From an uncultured Oscillospiraceae bacterium (GTDB lineage: Bacteria > Bacillota > Clostridia > Oscillospirales > Ruminococcaceae), in the NCBI GenBank assembly GCA_900547455.1, contig URGV01000007.1, forward strand, positions 9,560 through 73,559: a DNA stretch of 64,000 bases. Direction: 5' to 3'. The position numbers and the translations under genes are program-made. The notes beneath the pieces are model-generated. The model worked only from the letters and a program-made list of their open reading frames with translations. It was not told the origin of the DNA and searched no databases. Within the stretch, counting starts at the first letter, position 1; each line of letters starts with the position of its first letter. Positions 33,454-42,261 of the stretch are shown here, piece after piece.

Positions 33454-34020
33454 TTATTCAGCGGCAGGAGCCTCAGCCTCAGCAGCCGGAGCTTCAGCAG
33501 CTTCTGCAGGTGCGCCAGCTTCTTCCTCTTTCTTCTCGCCGATTGCTTTGATCGCAACAGCCAGACCTCTGAGGTTGCCAGTGAGTACGCTGAGCAACAT
33601 GGAGACAAGGCCTTCCTTGTTCGGCAGTTTGGACAGAGTCTCAACGCCCTCTTTATCCATCGGTTTGCCATCCGCAAAACCAGCCTTTACAGCGTAGGAG
33701 CTCTTGGCGCCCTCGATGTATTTGCAGATGATCTTTGCAGCGACGATCGGGTCATCGTTGGAGATGGCGATCGCGGTGGTGTTTTCCAGCACGTTGGAGA
33801 TCTCCTCATATGGAGTATCCTTCAGCGCCAGACGGAGCATGGTGTTTTTAACAACACGGTACTCTACGCCAGCCTCGCGCAGCTCTTTACGAAGTTTGGT
33901 GTCGTCAGCTACGGTGATGCCCTTGTAATCAACCAGGACACCGGCAGCAGCGTTGGTCAGCTTGTCTTTGAGCTCGGCAACATACTGCTGTTTTTCGAGT
34001 AAAACCTTTTCGTTAGGCAA
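33454..34020 (-). CDS. rplJ: 50S ribosomal protein L10
   Basis: A 188-residue ribosomal stalk base protein with the family N-terminus (EKQQYVAELKDKLTNAAAGVLVDYKGI) and an Ala/Glu-rich C-terminal tail that binds L7/L12 dimers. The start codon is TTG at 34020, preceded by AGGAGGTGAACTGAT. It is the first gene after an L10-type leader and is followed by rplL. No rplK or rplA lies upstream. Confidence 0.97.
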   Translation of the reverse strand: MPNEKVLLEKQQYVAELKDKLTNAAAGVLVDYKGITVADDTKLRKELREAGVEYRVVKNTMLRLALKDTPYEEISNVLENTTAIAISNDDPIVAAKIICKYIEGAKSSYAVKAGFADGKPMDKEGVETLSKLPNKEGLVSMLLSVLTGNLRGLAVAIKAIGEKKEEEAGAPAEAAEAPAAEAEAPAAE

Positions 34021-34149
34021 ATCAGTTCACCTCCTGAAAAATGTTTGTGTGCAGCGCCCGGGGCGCCGCAGCGCGGATTCGATGCAAATCGCCGCTCTGA
34101 AAAAGCCCTGCGGCCCCTTCAGAAAACCCGAAAACTTAAAAAAGCCCTT

Positions 34150-34284
34150 TTTCCCTCAAGGAAAAACCCCGAGGCAAAAAGAGCAGATGAAAAGTCATAT
34201 TCATGCTTTCTCATCATTTCCTCGGCAGGCTTCCTTTAAGCCAATGCTTGTCGCATTTGCACCTGCTGTCTTTGGAATGACAGC
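34150..34284 (-). ncRNA. Ribosomal protein L10 leader (autoregulatory)
   Basis: The minus-strand transcript from about 34284 carries an L10-leader-like core: GACAGCAGGTGC, then AAGCATTGGCTTAA, then CCTGCCGAGG, with GCAGG/CCTGC pairing. Further on, GCCTCGG can pair with CCGAGG or form an alternative hairpin (CCTCGGGG with CCTTGAGG) followed by AAAAAGGGCTTTTTT. This fits L10 binding its own mRNA leader and controlling read-through into rplJL. The remaining leader up to 34021 holds no gene. Confidence 0.75.
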
Positions 34285-34290
34285 CCTTAT

Positions 34291-34319
34291 ATTATATCGA
34301 AGGCCGGACGTGCTGTCAA
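34291..34319 (-). promoter_or_regulatory. Strong promoter of rplJ-rplL
   Basis: Minus strand -35 TTGACA (34314-34319), 17-base spacer, -10 TATAAT (34291-34296), both perfect. About 270 bases of leader lie before rplJ. Nothing else was seen in 34320-34415. Confidence 0.9.
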
Positions 34320-34415
34320 GGGCGGGAGGGACGTTTTTTTTAAAAGAACAGCAATTTTATGAAAAGTGCATAACAACGCCCTTTTTCTCCCGCCCGCCTT
34401 ACACGCAAATTTCAT

Positions 34416-35762
34416 TTAAGAGGCTTTCGCGCGGGAGTACAGGCTCTTGTTTTTCCACTTCCCGCTCTTCCAGCGCAGCTGCATGAGCAGCCCGCGCAGG
34501 CATTCGTCCGCCGCAAAGGCAATCCAGATGCCCGGAAGTCCCAGCCCCAGCGGGACGGCCAGCAGGTAACAGCCCAGCGTGGAGACAATCCACATCGAGA
34601 ACACCGCCACCACCGAGGGGTAGACCGTGTCGCCCGCGCCGCGCAGGCCGTTGATGACCACGATGTTGAAGGTGCGCCCAAATTCCACAAACAGGTCGAT
34701 GAAGAACAGAGAGGCCCCCGCCTGCACGATGACCGGGTCGGTGGTGAAGATCATCATCAGGTATTGGCGGATAAAGAGCGCACCGATGCTGATGGACATC
34801 GAGATCAGCAGCGACACCTTCAGCGAGTGCATGCAGACCCGGTCGGCCGATTCGGGATCGCCGTTGCCCATGTGGTAGCCGACCAGAATCTGGGCGGCCT
34901 GGGCGATCGAGTTGGAAAAGACGTAAAAGAAGATGACGATGTTGGAAAAATAGGTCTTGGTGATAAAGTCGGTGTCCGAGAGAAAGTGGAAGATGATTGA
35001 GGTGACGACCAGCTGGGCAACATTGTAATTGATGCTCTCAAAGGCGGAGGGCAGACCGACCAGCAAAATCTTCTTTCCCTCCTCGCGGGGGAAGGGCTTG
35101 AGCAGGGCAAAGATGCTGGGGGATTCCACCTGGGAAAAGAGCATGAAGCACAAGATGGCCACGCCGGCTACCCTTGCCAGGGTGGTGGCGATGGCGACGC
35201 CGCGCACGCCCAGCGATGGCAGGCCGAACAGTCCCAGCACAAAGGCGGTGTCCAGGATGGCGTTGAGCACGTTCATGATGGCGGTGACATACATCGAGAT
35301 GCGGGTGTATCCATGGCTGCGCAGGATGGCGGTGACCGAGTTGAGGATGGCCTGGGTGAAGATGAATCCGCCGACAATCAGCAGATACTCGCAGCCGTAT
35401 TCCAAGATGTCCCCCTGCGCGCCCAGCGCCGCCAGCAGCGGGCGGTGAAACACCGCGATGAGCGCCGAGACAATCAGGCCGATCAGCGTGCTGAACAGCA
35501 GCGACAGCGCCGCAATCATCGAGGCGCTTTGCCGTTTTTCGGCGCCGAGGCTTTGGGAAATCAGGATGGCGGTGGCGCCGGAGATGATGCTGAACACCAG
35601 GTTGCAGATCGAGATGACCTGGTTGGCCGCGCTGACGGCGCTGGCGGCGACATCGTTGTACCGGCTGAGCACAAAGATGTCGATAAAGCCCAGCAGCATG
35701 AACAGCATATTTTCGATAAAGATCGGCCAGGTCAGGCTGAGCAGGTTCATTCGTTTGTCCAC
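34416..35762 (-). CDS. MATE family efflux transporter
   Basis: A 448-residue, 12-helix membrane protein of the MATE (NorM/DinF) family, exporting drugs or metabolites against a Na+ or H+ gradient. The N-terminal LSLTWPIFIENMLFMLLGFID and the repeat-related mid segment (VGLPSAFESINYNVAQ) are family-typical. I choose the GTG at 35762 because AAAGGAAG lies seven bases upstream; two ATG codons further upstream lack a site and sit in that site's own sequence. Substrate unknown. Confidence 0.9.
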   Translation of the reverse strand: MDKRMNLLSLTWPIFIENMLFMLLGFIDIFVLSRYNDVAASAVSAANQVISICNLVFSIISGATAILISQSLGAEKRQSASMIAALSLLFSTLIGLIVSALIAVFHRPLLAALGAQGDILEYGCEYLLIVGGFIFTQAILNSVTAILRSHGYTRISMYVTAIMNVLNAILDTAFVLGLFGLPSLGVRGVAIATTLARVAGVAILCFMLFSQVESPSIFALLKPFPREEGKKILLVGLPSAFESINYNVAQLVVTSIIFHFLSDTDFITKTYFSNIVIFFYVFSNSIAQAAQILVGYHMGNGDPESADRVCMHSLKVSLLISMSISIGALFIRQYLMMIFTTDPVIVQAGASLFFIDLFVEFGRTFNIVVINGLRGAGDTVYPSVVAVFSMWIVSTLGCYLLAVPLGLGLPGIWIAFAADECLRGLLMQLRWKSGKWKNKSLYSRAKAS

Positions 35763-35974
35763 AGGAAATCTTCCTTTCATCATTACACAGATTGCCATGA
35801 TGCGCCGGCCGGCGCGTTTTTGCTTTTTCTAAGGTACAGCGAAACGAGCCGCCTGTCAATCTCTGTTGCCGGCTTTGGCCGCATTTTTCCCTTCCCTATA
35901 AAAATTAAAAAATGCGGGGAAAAGCCTTGTGCAAACAGCAAAGAAAAGAAGGCATAAATTTGTGAGAAAAATGC

Positions 35975-36028
35975 TTGACATGGAGTGGCAAAGCTGATAT
36001 ACTATAGTCAGTAACAGGAATTATTACT
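35975..36028 (+). promoter_or_regulatory. Promoter of the PerR-type gene with possible self-binding site
   Basis: -35 TTGACA (35975-35980), 17-base spacer, -10 TATACT (35998-36003). Over the transcript start lies an imperfect repeat AGTAACA-5-TATTACT (36010-36028), which could be an autoregulatory site; it does not match the standard 7-1-7 Per box. Confidence 0.6.
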
Positions 36029-36045
36029 ATTAAGGAGCAAAAGAG

Positions 36046-36450
36046 ATGGCGACACTCAGAAGAAATTCACGTCAGCGGATGCTCGTGTATGACGCGGTGA
36101 AAGCCTCTCATGAGCATCCGAACGCAGAAGAAGTCTACCAGGTGGTCAAGCAGCGGCTTCCGGACATCAGCCTCGGCACCGTCTACCGCAACCTCAACCT
36201 CCTCGAGGAGATGGGGCAGCTCCGGCGGATCCATACCGGCATCGGCGGCGACCGCTTTGACGCGGTGATCACGGCGCATCCGCACCTGATCTGCACACGG
36301 TGCGGCGGGGTGTTCGACCTGCAGTGCGACATCGACCGGGAGACAGAGCTGCTTAGACAAACGTTTGAACATGCGGGCGCACAGGTCGACGAGGTCCAGA
36401 TCCGGGCCTGGGGAACCTGCGACCGCTGCAAAGAAGAAGGAACTCTATAA
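36046..36450 (+). CDS. Fur family regulator, PerR-like
   Basis: A 134-residue Fur-fold repressor. The DNA-binding part reads NSRQRMLVYDAVKASHEHPNAEEVY, the dimerisation part holds the metal residues (GDRFDAVITAHPHLICTRCG), and two CxxC pairs (CTRC, CDRC) form the structural zinc site. PerR is favoured over Fur because a rubrerythrin gene follows 33 bases downstream and because of the short length. PerR senses peroxide through iron-catalysed histidine oxidation and derepresses oxygen-defence genes. Confidence 0.85.
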   Translation: MATLRRNSRQRMLVYDAVKASHEHPNAEEVYQVVKQRLPDISLGTVYRNLNLLEEMGQLRRIHTGIGGDRFDAVITAHPHLICTRCGGVFDLQCDIDRETELLRQTFEHAGAQVDEVQIRAWGTCDRCKEEGTL

Positions 36451-36483
36451 ATTTAAAAACAAAAAGAAAGGCGGAATGAAATC

Positions 36484-37020
36484 ATGGAACTCAAAGGAAC
36501 AAAGACCGAAAAAAATCTGCAGGCTGCATTTGCTGGTGAATCCCAGGCCAGAAATAAATACACCTACTATGCTTCTCAGGCAAAGAAGGAAGGCTTTGAG
36601 CAGATTGCTGCCATCTTCACCGAGACTGCCAACAACGAAAAAGAGCACGCCAAAATGTGGTTCAAGCTGCTCAACGGCGGCATCGGCAAGACTGTAGACA
36701 ACCTCAAGGACGCGGCTGCCGGCGAAAACTATGAGTGGACCGACATGTACGCCACCTTCGCCAAAGAGGCCAGAGAAGAAGGCTTCGACCACATTGCCAA
36801 CCTCTTCGAGGGCGTAGCCGCCATCGAGAAGGAGCACGAGGAGCGCTACAAAGCTCTGTGCAAGAACATCGAGGAAGGCAAAGTCTTCAACCGCGAGGGC
36901 AAAAAGGCCTGGATCTGCCGCAACTGCGGACACATCCACTTCGGCGAGGAAGCTCCGGAAGTCTGCCCGGTTTGCGCACATCCAAAGGCATACTTCGAGC
37001 TCAGAGCGCAGAACTATTAA
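36484..37020 (+). CDS. Rubrerythrin
   Basis: A 178-residue peroxide reductase of anaerobes. The N-terminal four-helix bundle carries the diiron ligands ([22 protein letters not shown], and the second pair EKEHEERY). The C-terminal rubredoxin-like domain has CRNCGH and [11 protein letters not shown]. All ligands are present. It is in an apparent operon with the PerR-like gene and reduces hydrogen peroxide, for example that made by superoxide reductase. Confidence 0.96.
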   Translation: MELKGTKTEKNLQAAFAGESQARNKYTYYASQAKKEGFEQIAAIFTETANNEKEHAKMWFKLLNGGIGKTVDNLKDAAAGENYEWTDMYATFAKEAREEGFDHIANLFEGVAAIEKEHEERYKALCKNIEEGKVFNREGKKAWICRNCGHIHFGEEAPEVCPVCAHPKAYFELRAQNY

Positions 37021-37050
37021 TCGTTTCAGAGCAAAATTCCCATCAAGCAA

Positions 37051-37090
37051 AAAGTGGAGCCGTCCGGCATGGACGGCTCCACTTTTTTGT
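37051..37090 (+). terminator. Terminator of the perR-rubrerythrin operon
   Basis: Perfect 15-bp arms (37051-37065 and 37071-37085) ending in TTTTTT. Confidence 0.93.
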
Positions 37091-37188
37091 GGCTGAAACG
37101 CCTGTGTCAAGCCGTACGGCTTGAGCATTTCAACGGCATCTGTTATGCTTATCTTAAGATGAAAATTTGGTGAAGGGGAGGAGATTGG

Positions 37189-38439
37189 ATGAAAAAGAAA
37201 ATGGTTGCATTGATTTTGACGGCGCTGTTGCTGGGCGGCTGTGCGGGGAATCTTTCGCACAGCACCGACCTCACCGCCACGGTCAGCGGGGCGGTGATCG
37301 AAAAGGTGGATATTTCCGGCGAGAGCTACCAGCCGCAAAATCCAAAACAGAAGATTGCCGGCTGGAACCTCGAGCTGCTGCGGGAGAGTTTTTCCGGGGA
37401 AAACATCCTGCTCTCTCCGCTGTCGCTGACGGCGGCGCTGGGGATAGCCGCCAACGGCGCGGACGGCGGGACCCTGACGGAGCTGGAAACCTTCCTCCAA
37501 ACCGATGTGGACACCCTCAACCAGTACATGAAGGCCTACCTCGATCAGCTGCCCGGCGGGCAGGTCAAGCTGGCCGACGCCATCTGGCTGCGGGGTGACG
37601 ACAGCCTGCAGGTGGAGGAGGACTTTTTGCGTGCGGCGAAAGATGGCTACCGTGCGCAGGTCTACCAGTCTGCCTTCGACAAGGGCACCCAGCAGGACAT
37701 CAACGCCTGGGTCAACCAAAAGACGGATGGCATGATTCTAAGGCTGCTCGATTCCCCGCCCGACAGCGGCGCGATGGTCTATCTGGTCAACGCCCTCTCC
37801 TTTGACGGGGAATGGGCGGAAAAGTATAAAGCGGAGCGTGTGCACGAGGACACCTTCACCACCGAGGAGGGGGAAGAGCAGCGGGTGGAGTTCCTCTTTT
37901 CCGACGAGGGGACCTATCTTGCGGGGGAGCACACGACTGGGTTTATGAAATCCTACAAGGGCGGGGACTACGCCTTTGTCGCCCTGCTGCCCGAGGAGGG
38001 GATGAGCATGGCGGAATGGCTGCGCGGCATCGACGGCGAGCAGCTGTGTGAGCTGCTGGAAAACCGGCAGGAGACTTCGGTCGGCACCGCGATGCCAAAG
38101 TTCTCGGTCGCGTATTCCGCCGAGCTGCAGGACATCCTGTCAGGGATGGGGCTGGGGCAGGCCTTTGACCCCATGACTGCCGACCTTTCCCGGATGGGCA
38201 GCTCGCAGGCGGGAAACCTGTACATCAGCAAGGTGATTCACAGGACCCGAATCGAGGTGGACGAGGAGCGCACCAAGGCTGCCGCTGCGACGGTAGTAGA
38301 GGATGGAGCCGCTGCTGCAGATGCGGAGGTAGACAATGATCGCCTATACCTGCGCTTTGACCGCCCCTTCTTCTACCTGATTCTTGACACCCGGCAGCAG
38401 TTCCCGCTGTTTATGGGGGTGCTGATGGCGGTCCGGTAG
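37189..38439 (+). CDS. Lipoprotein serpin (serine protease inhibitor)
   Basis: A 416-residue serpin-fold protein. The signal peptide ends in LLGGC (lipid-anchored Cys18), so it is displayed outside the membrane. The breach/shutter region is recognisable (ILLSPLSLTAALGIAANGA, VNALSFDGEWA). The reactive-loop hinge EERTKAAAATVV (from about residue 359) keeps the small residues needed for loop insertion, so it is predicted to be inhibitory; the usual Gly after the Glu pair is Arg. By loop length P1 falls in the AAAA run, pointing to an elastase- or subtilisin-like target. AGGGGAGGAG precedes the ATG. Confidence 0.9.
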   Translation: MKKKMVALILTALLLGGCAGNLSHSTDLTATVSGAVIEKVDISGESYQPQNPKQKIAGWNLELLRESFSGENILLSPLSLTAALGIAANGADGGTLTELETFLQTDVDTLNQYMKAYLDQLPGGQVKLADAIWLRGDDSLQVEEDFLRAAKDGYRAQVYQSAFDKGTQQDINAWVNQKTDGMILRLLDSPPDSGAMVYLVNALSFDGEWAEKYKAERVHEDTFTTEEGEEQRVEFLFSDEGTYLAGEHTTGFMKSYKGGDYAFVALLPEEGMSMAEWLRGIDGEQLCELLENRQETSVGTAMPKFSVAYSAELQDILSGMGLGQAFDPMTADLSRMGSSQAGNLYISKVIHRTRIEVDEERTKAAAATVVEDGAAAADAEVDNDRLYLRFDRPFFYLILDTRQQFPLFMGVLMAVR

Positions 38440-38507
38440 GCGGGATGGCAAACGGTTTTTACTTACATCCGATGGGAATGAGCTATCATAAAGGAAACTG
38501 AGCAGCC

Positions 38508-38552
38508 AGCAGGGTGCGCTCCCAGAGGTGGGAGCGCACCCTGCTAAATTTT
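38508..38552 (+). terminator. Terminator of the serpin gene
   Basis: Perfect 17-bp arms (38508-38524 and 38529-38545) followed by AAATTTTTTT. The following 38553-38735 holds GC-rich sequence with no gene or fold I recognise. Confidence 0.93.
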
Positions 38553-38735
38553 TTTGCCCCCTTTTTGTCCTGTCAAAAGCGCCGCCCCGCGCAGCAGGAA
38601 AAGGAAGAAAAGGCGGCGGCAGTGAAAGGCTCCACTATCGCAGAGGCGGGACAGCCCTCGCCAAAGCCACCGCGCCCGCATAGGATAGGAGTGTCAGGCA
38701 GGGGCGGCAGAGCGCTTCCGGCCTTTTGCATAAGG

Positions 38736-38768
38736 AAAGCGGCTAAGGAAAATTTCCTTAGCCGCTTT
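38736..38768 (-). terminator. Terminator downstream of the glycosidase-like gene
   Basis: Near-perfect inverted repeat, 16-bp arms (38736-38751 and 38753-38768), just after the minus-strand stop at 38785. No clear T run beyond the arm. Confidence 0.7.
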
Positions 38769-38784
38769 GCGCTTTTGGCTGATT

Positions 38785-39984
38785 TTAAGAGAGCGCGGGA
38801 TTATCGACAATGTATCGTTCGATGCCGTTCTCGCCGGCTCCCTGGATGCGCGATTCCAGGCTGTCGCTGTCCAGCAGCGCGATCATCTGGGTGTCCGGCA
38901 GCTTCTGCCGCAGCGCCGCGCTGGCGATGTGCACCGTGCTGTACGGGTCAGCGGCCGGGTCGGGGATGGAGACCAGGTCGGTCTGCAGCCCGGAGCCGAA
39001 GACCTCGGCGCGCAGATCGACCGCGACGGTGTCGCCGGCCAGCTCAGCCGCGTCGCCAAAGTACATCTCACTGTCGCCGCCCAGCATGCTCGATGCCGGG
39101 AACAGGGCGGTCAGCTCCACCCCTTTGGCCGCGGCGTACTCGGTCATCTGTGCCACGAACTGCTGCAGGAAGGCGTGCTTGTCGTCTTCCGCGTGCTCAA
39201 AGTAGTCGATCATATCCAGCGAGTAGCCCTCCGGGAACTGGACATCCTGCAGCACAATCATCTGGAACCCGGCGTCGCAGGCATCGTCCACAATCGTCTG
39301 GATGTAGCTTTGCGCGGCCTCCGAGAAGGGGTTGAGCCAGGCGTGGCCGCCATTGTTCGGGTCGTCGTCCACCCACAGTGACTCGGAACCGGCGTACCAG
39401 GTAGCAGCGTCGTTGTTGGCCAGAGGGTAGAGGTGGTCGTGGAAGGTGTAGATCGAGGCGACGGGGGTCAGCCCCGCGTCGAGAATCTGCTGCGCCACCG
39501 CGTTTAAATCCACCGGCGTCTGGGAGGTGACGCGGGCGTCGGTCGCCTCATTGTAGGAGATCGAATAGGTCACGGTGCCGTCGTCGGTTTTCAGGTCGAA
39601 CATGATGCTGTCATAGCCGGCGTCCCTGGCTGCCTGCAGCGCCGCGGTAAAGCTTGCGCTGTCCTGCACCGTCTCAATCGGCAGATAGGCAGTCATCGAG
39701 ACGCCCTGCGCCTCTGCAGAGGGTTCCTCCTGCTCCGATTCACCCGGTACCGGAGTTTCCTGGACATCCTGCTCCTGCGGGTCGGAGGCGCCGACGGTCA
39801 GGTCCTGCTCCTCCTGCGGATTTTGCCGCTGCGCAATCCATTCGCTGACCGGCGCATATAAGGCCCATCCCAGACCGAACAGGACGGCGATGGCCGCGAC
39901 GATCACCACCACCCGCAGGACGATGCTGCCCGCGGAGCGGCGGTAGATCCTTTTATGACGTTTAATCTTGTAAGGTCTTCCCAT
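38785..39984 (-). CDS. Membrane-anchored putative glycoside hydrolase (DUF4015-like)
   Basis: A 399-residue protein: basic cytoplasmic start, one membrane helix (residues about 20-45), a Glu/Gln/Pro-rich linker to about residue 90, then a TIM-barrel-like domain with repeated A..AGYDSIMFDLK, LTPVASIYTFHD and AGFQMIVLQDVQFP segments that match putative glycosidases of the DUF4015 type. It should act on a polysaccharide or cell-wall sugar outside the cell; activity untested in the family. It begins 27 bases after the Rnf-like operon's last stop, so co-transcription is possible. Confidence 0.75.
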   Translation of the reverse strand: MGRPYKIKRHKRIYRRSAGSIVLRVVVIVAAIAVLFGLGWALYAPVSEWIAQRQNPQEEQDLTVGASDPQEQDVQETPVPGESEQEEPSAEAQGVSMTAYLPIETVQDSASFTAALQAARDAGYDSIMFDLKTDDGTVTYSISYNEATDARVTSQTPVDLNAVAQQILDAGLTPVASIYTFHDHLYPLANNDAATWYAGSESLWVDDDPNNGGHAWLNPFSEAAQSYIQTIVDDACDAGFQMIVLQDVQFPEGYSLDMIDYFEHAEDDKHAFLQQFVAQMTEYAAAKGVELTALFPASSMLGGDSEMYFGDAAELAGDTVAVDLRAEVFGSGLQTDLVSIPDPAADPYSTVHIASAALRQKLPDTQMIALLDSDSLESRIQGAGENGIERYIVDNPALS

Positions 39985-40011
39985 AGAAATCCTCCCTGAA
40001 CAAAGCGCGCC

Positions 40012-40611
40012 TTAGGCCGGGAGCTGATTGCCCAGCAGCCCGAACAGCGCAAGAGAAATGATGCCAAGAGACAGAAGGGTGATCGGCAGGCCGCGAAAAG
40101 CCTTTGGAACGCGGGTCAGCGCCAGGCGCTGGCGCACCGACCACAGAAGCAGTAGGGCAGCGGTGAAGCTGACGCCAGCCCCCACACAGTAGCCGAAGAA
40201 AGAGAAAAATTTGGAGCTGTCGCTGATCCTGGAGGCGATCATCAGCGTGCCCAGGGTGACGCAGTTGACGCCGTAAAACGGCAGCGCGTCCCCGATGCGG
40301 GCAAACAGCGCCGGAGCAAAGCGGCGGATGAGAAAATAGGCCGCCAGGAATACCAGGATATTCAGGATCAAAAGCCCCAGCGTCAAAAAGCGGGAAAGGG
40401 AAGACTGGCTTCCCAGAAAGCGGTTGAGAAAATAGGATGGAATCGAGCAGACGGCGATGATGCCGGTCAGAACAGAGCCGATAAGAATAATCTGCCCGGG
40501 TGTTCGCTTTTCATACAGGGAGGGAATGTCGATGGCGCGGGTGAACAGCAGGTTTTCCAGCACCAGGGCGGTCATGAAGGCCGTGGCCAGTTCGGAAAAG
40601 TAGACCATCAT
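40012..40611 (-). CDS. RnfA/NqrE-like membrane subunit, missing one conserved cysteine
   Basis: A 199-residue protein with six predicted helices of the RnfA/RnfE (NqrE/NqrD) fold. The second half keeps the family YGVNCVTLGT segment with its Cys. In the first half, where RnfA proteins have a G-x-C-P-F-type half-site, this protein reads AIDIPSLYEK with no Cys. In canonical Rnf and NQR complexes cysteines at these places in the two paired subunits hold an intramembrane [2Fe-2S] cluster. The start overlaps the upstream rnfE-like stop by four bases. See findings. Confidence 0.8.
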   Translation of the reverse strand: MMVYFSELATAFMTALVLENLLFTRAIDIPSLYEKRTPGQIILIGSVLTGIIAVCSIPSYFLNRFLGSQSSLSRFLTLGLLILNILVFLAAYFLIRRFAPALFARIGDALPFYGVNCVTLGTLMIASRISDSSKFFSFFGYCVGAGVSFTAALLLLWSVRQRLALTRVPKAFRGLPITLLSLGIISLALFGLLGNQLPA

Positions 40612-41264
40612 TGTTCCTCACCTCCTTTTGGGGTGTCCGCTTTCATTGCGAGCGTCAGGATGAGGCGGTGGATGGTGCGGCAGAAAGCGGCGAAGAAGGC
40701 AAGCAGGATAAAGCCGCCCATGGCCATCTGCGCGACAGGAAGCCGCGGCGCATCCGACAAAATGGTGAAGCCAAACAGGCTGCCGGTGGCGCACAGCTCG
40801 CGGATTGCTCCGCAGACAAAGGCGACCAGCGACGCGCCCAGCCACAGGCGGAGCGCAAAGCCCAGCGCCTGTCCGGTTTTTTGCTCGCTTGCCTTGCCGG
40901 TGGCGTACATCAGCAGCGAGTTGACGCAGACCAGCGAGAGGTAAATTCCCAGCGTATCCTGAATCATGGGGAACAGGGTCACCAGCAATATGCGGGCGGG
41001 AATGAGCAGCAGACAGGAAACGAGGGGATAGACCACCACCTGCCACGGAGAAGCAATCCGCTTGCCAATCAGCGACGCCAGCAGGACAGCGGGAACAAAG
41101 CAGATGAGCATCGACAGGCTGACAGCGGTGGTGGCGATCAGATTGTAGGAGGGGATGACCGCCAGCGGCAGCGCCAGTCCAAGCGAGAGCAGCGGGTTCT
41201 TGTAAAAGATGCCCCGCGTTTTGCGCAGAATCTTTTCATACTTGCGCGCGCGTGTCAGCTTCAT
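40608..41264 (-). CDS. RnfE/NqrD-like membrane subunit, both cluster cysteines missing
   Basis: A 218-residue protein with a longer N-terminus than typical and six helices. The family segment NP...LGxCPxLAV reads NPLLSLGLALPLAVIPSY, and the second half-site VNC reads CVNSLLMY, so neither cluster cysteine is at its place. The cytoplasmic tail is basic. It overlaps the rnfD-like stop by four bases and the rnfA-like start by four bases, so all three are translationally coupled. The fold should still pair with the RnfA-like subunit. Confidence 0.78.
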   Translation of the reverse strand: MKLTRARKYEKILRKTRGIFYKNPLLSLGLALPLAVIPSYNLIATTAVSLSMLICFVPAVLLASLIGKRIASPWQVVVYPLVSCLLLIPARILLVTLFPMIQDTLGIYLSLVCVNSLLMYATGKASEQKTGQALGFALRLWLGASLVAFVCGAIRELCATGSLFGFTILSDAPRLPVAQMAMGGFILLAFFAAFCRTIHRLILTLAMKADTPKGGEEQ

Positions 41265-42232
41265 GAGGCGCTTCCCCCTTTCTGTGGAGATAAAAAGTGC
41301 TCGCAGGCGATGTCAAATACCGGCGCCAGCGCGTTCATCAGCAGGACGGCAAAGACGGCGCTGAGCTCCAGCGGGCTGAAGTAGCGGAACAGCATGGTCA
41401 CAATGCCGGCGCACACGCCGTAGAGGATGCGGGAAAGGCGGTATTTGGGCGAGGTGACCGGGTCGCTGACGATAAAGACAGCCACAAAAAAGAGCGAACC
41501 GGCAAACAGTTCGTACGCAATCGATTCAGCCGGGCTGACGCCGTACGGATGGCTGACGGCGGCGATTGCGGCTACCGGAAGGATGTAGGCCAGCACCGAG
41601 TACCACTTCACCACGTTTCGCGCCAGCAGATACAGCAGCGAGGCGGCGATGATGAGGGTATAGGTGGAGCCGATCGGCCCGGGGAAGTTGCCCAGCAGCA
41701 GCTCGGTCAGGTCCAGGCGGGGGATGCCGCCCAACTTGAGGGTAGCGGTCGGGCCCTGCAGGAAGGTGACGGTGCTGTCGATGGCGGTCGGCAGATGGGT
41801 CAGCGGCTGGGTATAGGAAAAGATCTGGTCGCTCCAGCAGATGGTGGCAAAGGCGACGCCGGCAGCTGCCGGGTTAAAGATGTTGTGTCCGGTTCCGCCA
41901 AAGGGCGCCTTGCAGACCAGGATGGCAAACAGCGAAGCGGCAACCACAATCGGAAGATCGATGGCAGGGGTCATCAGCATGGGGATGATCAGACCGGTGA
42001 CCACTGAACTGAGGTCGCGGGAATTGATCCGGCCGTGCAGAAGATAGCTGCACAGCCAGTCAGCCAGCAGGCAGCTGAGCACCGCGGTCGCGCCGACCAG
42101 CAGAATGCGGTAGCCGTAATAAAAACAGGCCATGAAATAAAGCGGCGCCAGCGCGATGATGACGTCCCCCATGATGGTCCGGGCGGATTCAGGGTGCCGG
42201 ATATACGGCATATGGTGAAGTGATGGAGACAA
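41261..42232 (-). CDS. RnfD/NqrB-like membrane subunit
   Basis: A 323-residue membrane protein of the RnfD/NqrB family. The segment CKAPFGGTGHNIFNPAAAGVAF matches the conserved GG.G.N.FNPA element. The covalent FMN motif, usually [S/T]GAT, appears as QGPTATLKLGG: the Thr is kept but its neighbours differ, so flavin attachment is uncertain. It starts 29 bases after the rnfC-like stop and is followed by the E- and A-like subunits; the order C-D-E-A without G or B is unusual. Confidence 0.85.
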   Translation of the reverse strand: MSPSLHHMPYIRHPESARTIMGDVIIALAPLYFMACFYYGYRILLVGATAVLSCLLADWLCSYLLHGRINSRDLSSVVTGLIIPMLMTPAIDLPIVVAASLFAILVCKAPFGGTGHNIFNPAAAGVAFATICWSDQIFSYTQPLTHLPTAIDSTVTFLQGPTATLKLGGIPRLDLTELLLGNFPGPIGSTYTLIIAASLLYLLARNVVKWYSVLAYILPVAAIAAVSHPYGVSPAESIAYELFAGSLFFVAVFIVSDPVTSPKYRLSRILYGVCAGIVTMLFRYFSPLELSAVFAVLLMNALAPVFDIACEHFLSPQKGGSAS

Positions 42233-42261
42233 CGGTAAAAGACCTCCTTTTATCTGGCAGG

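Noticed and set aside
36010..36028. Standard Per box ahead of the PerR-like gene
   Set aside because: The repeat is 7-5-7 with a mismatch and does not fit the 7-1-7 consensus; kept only as a weak candidate.
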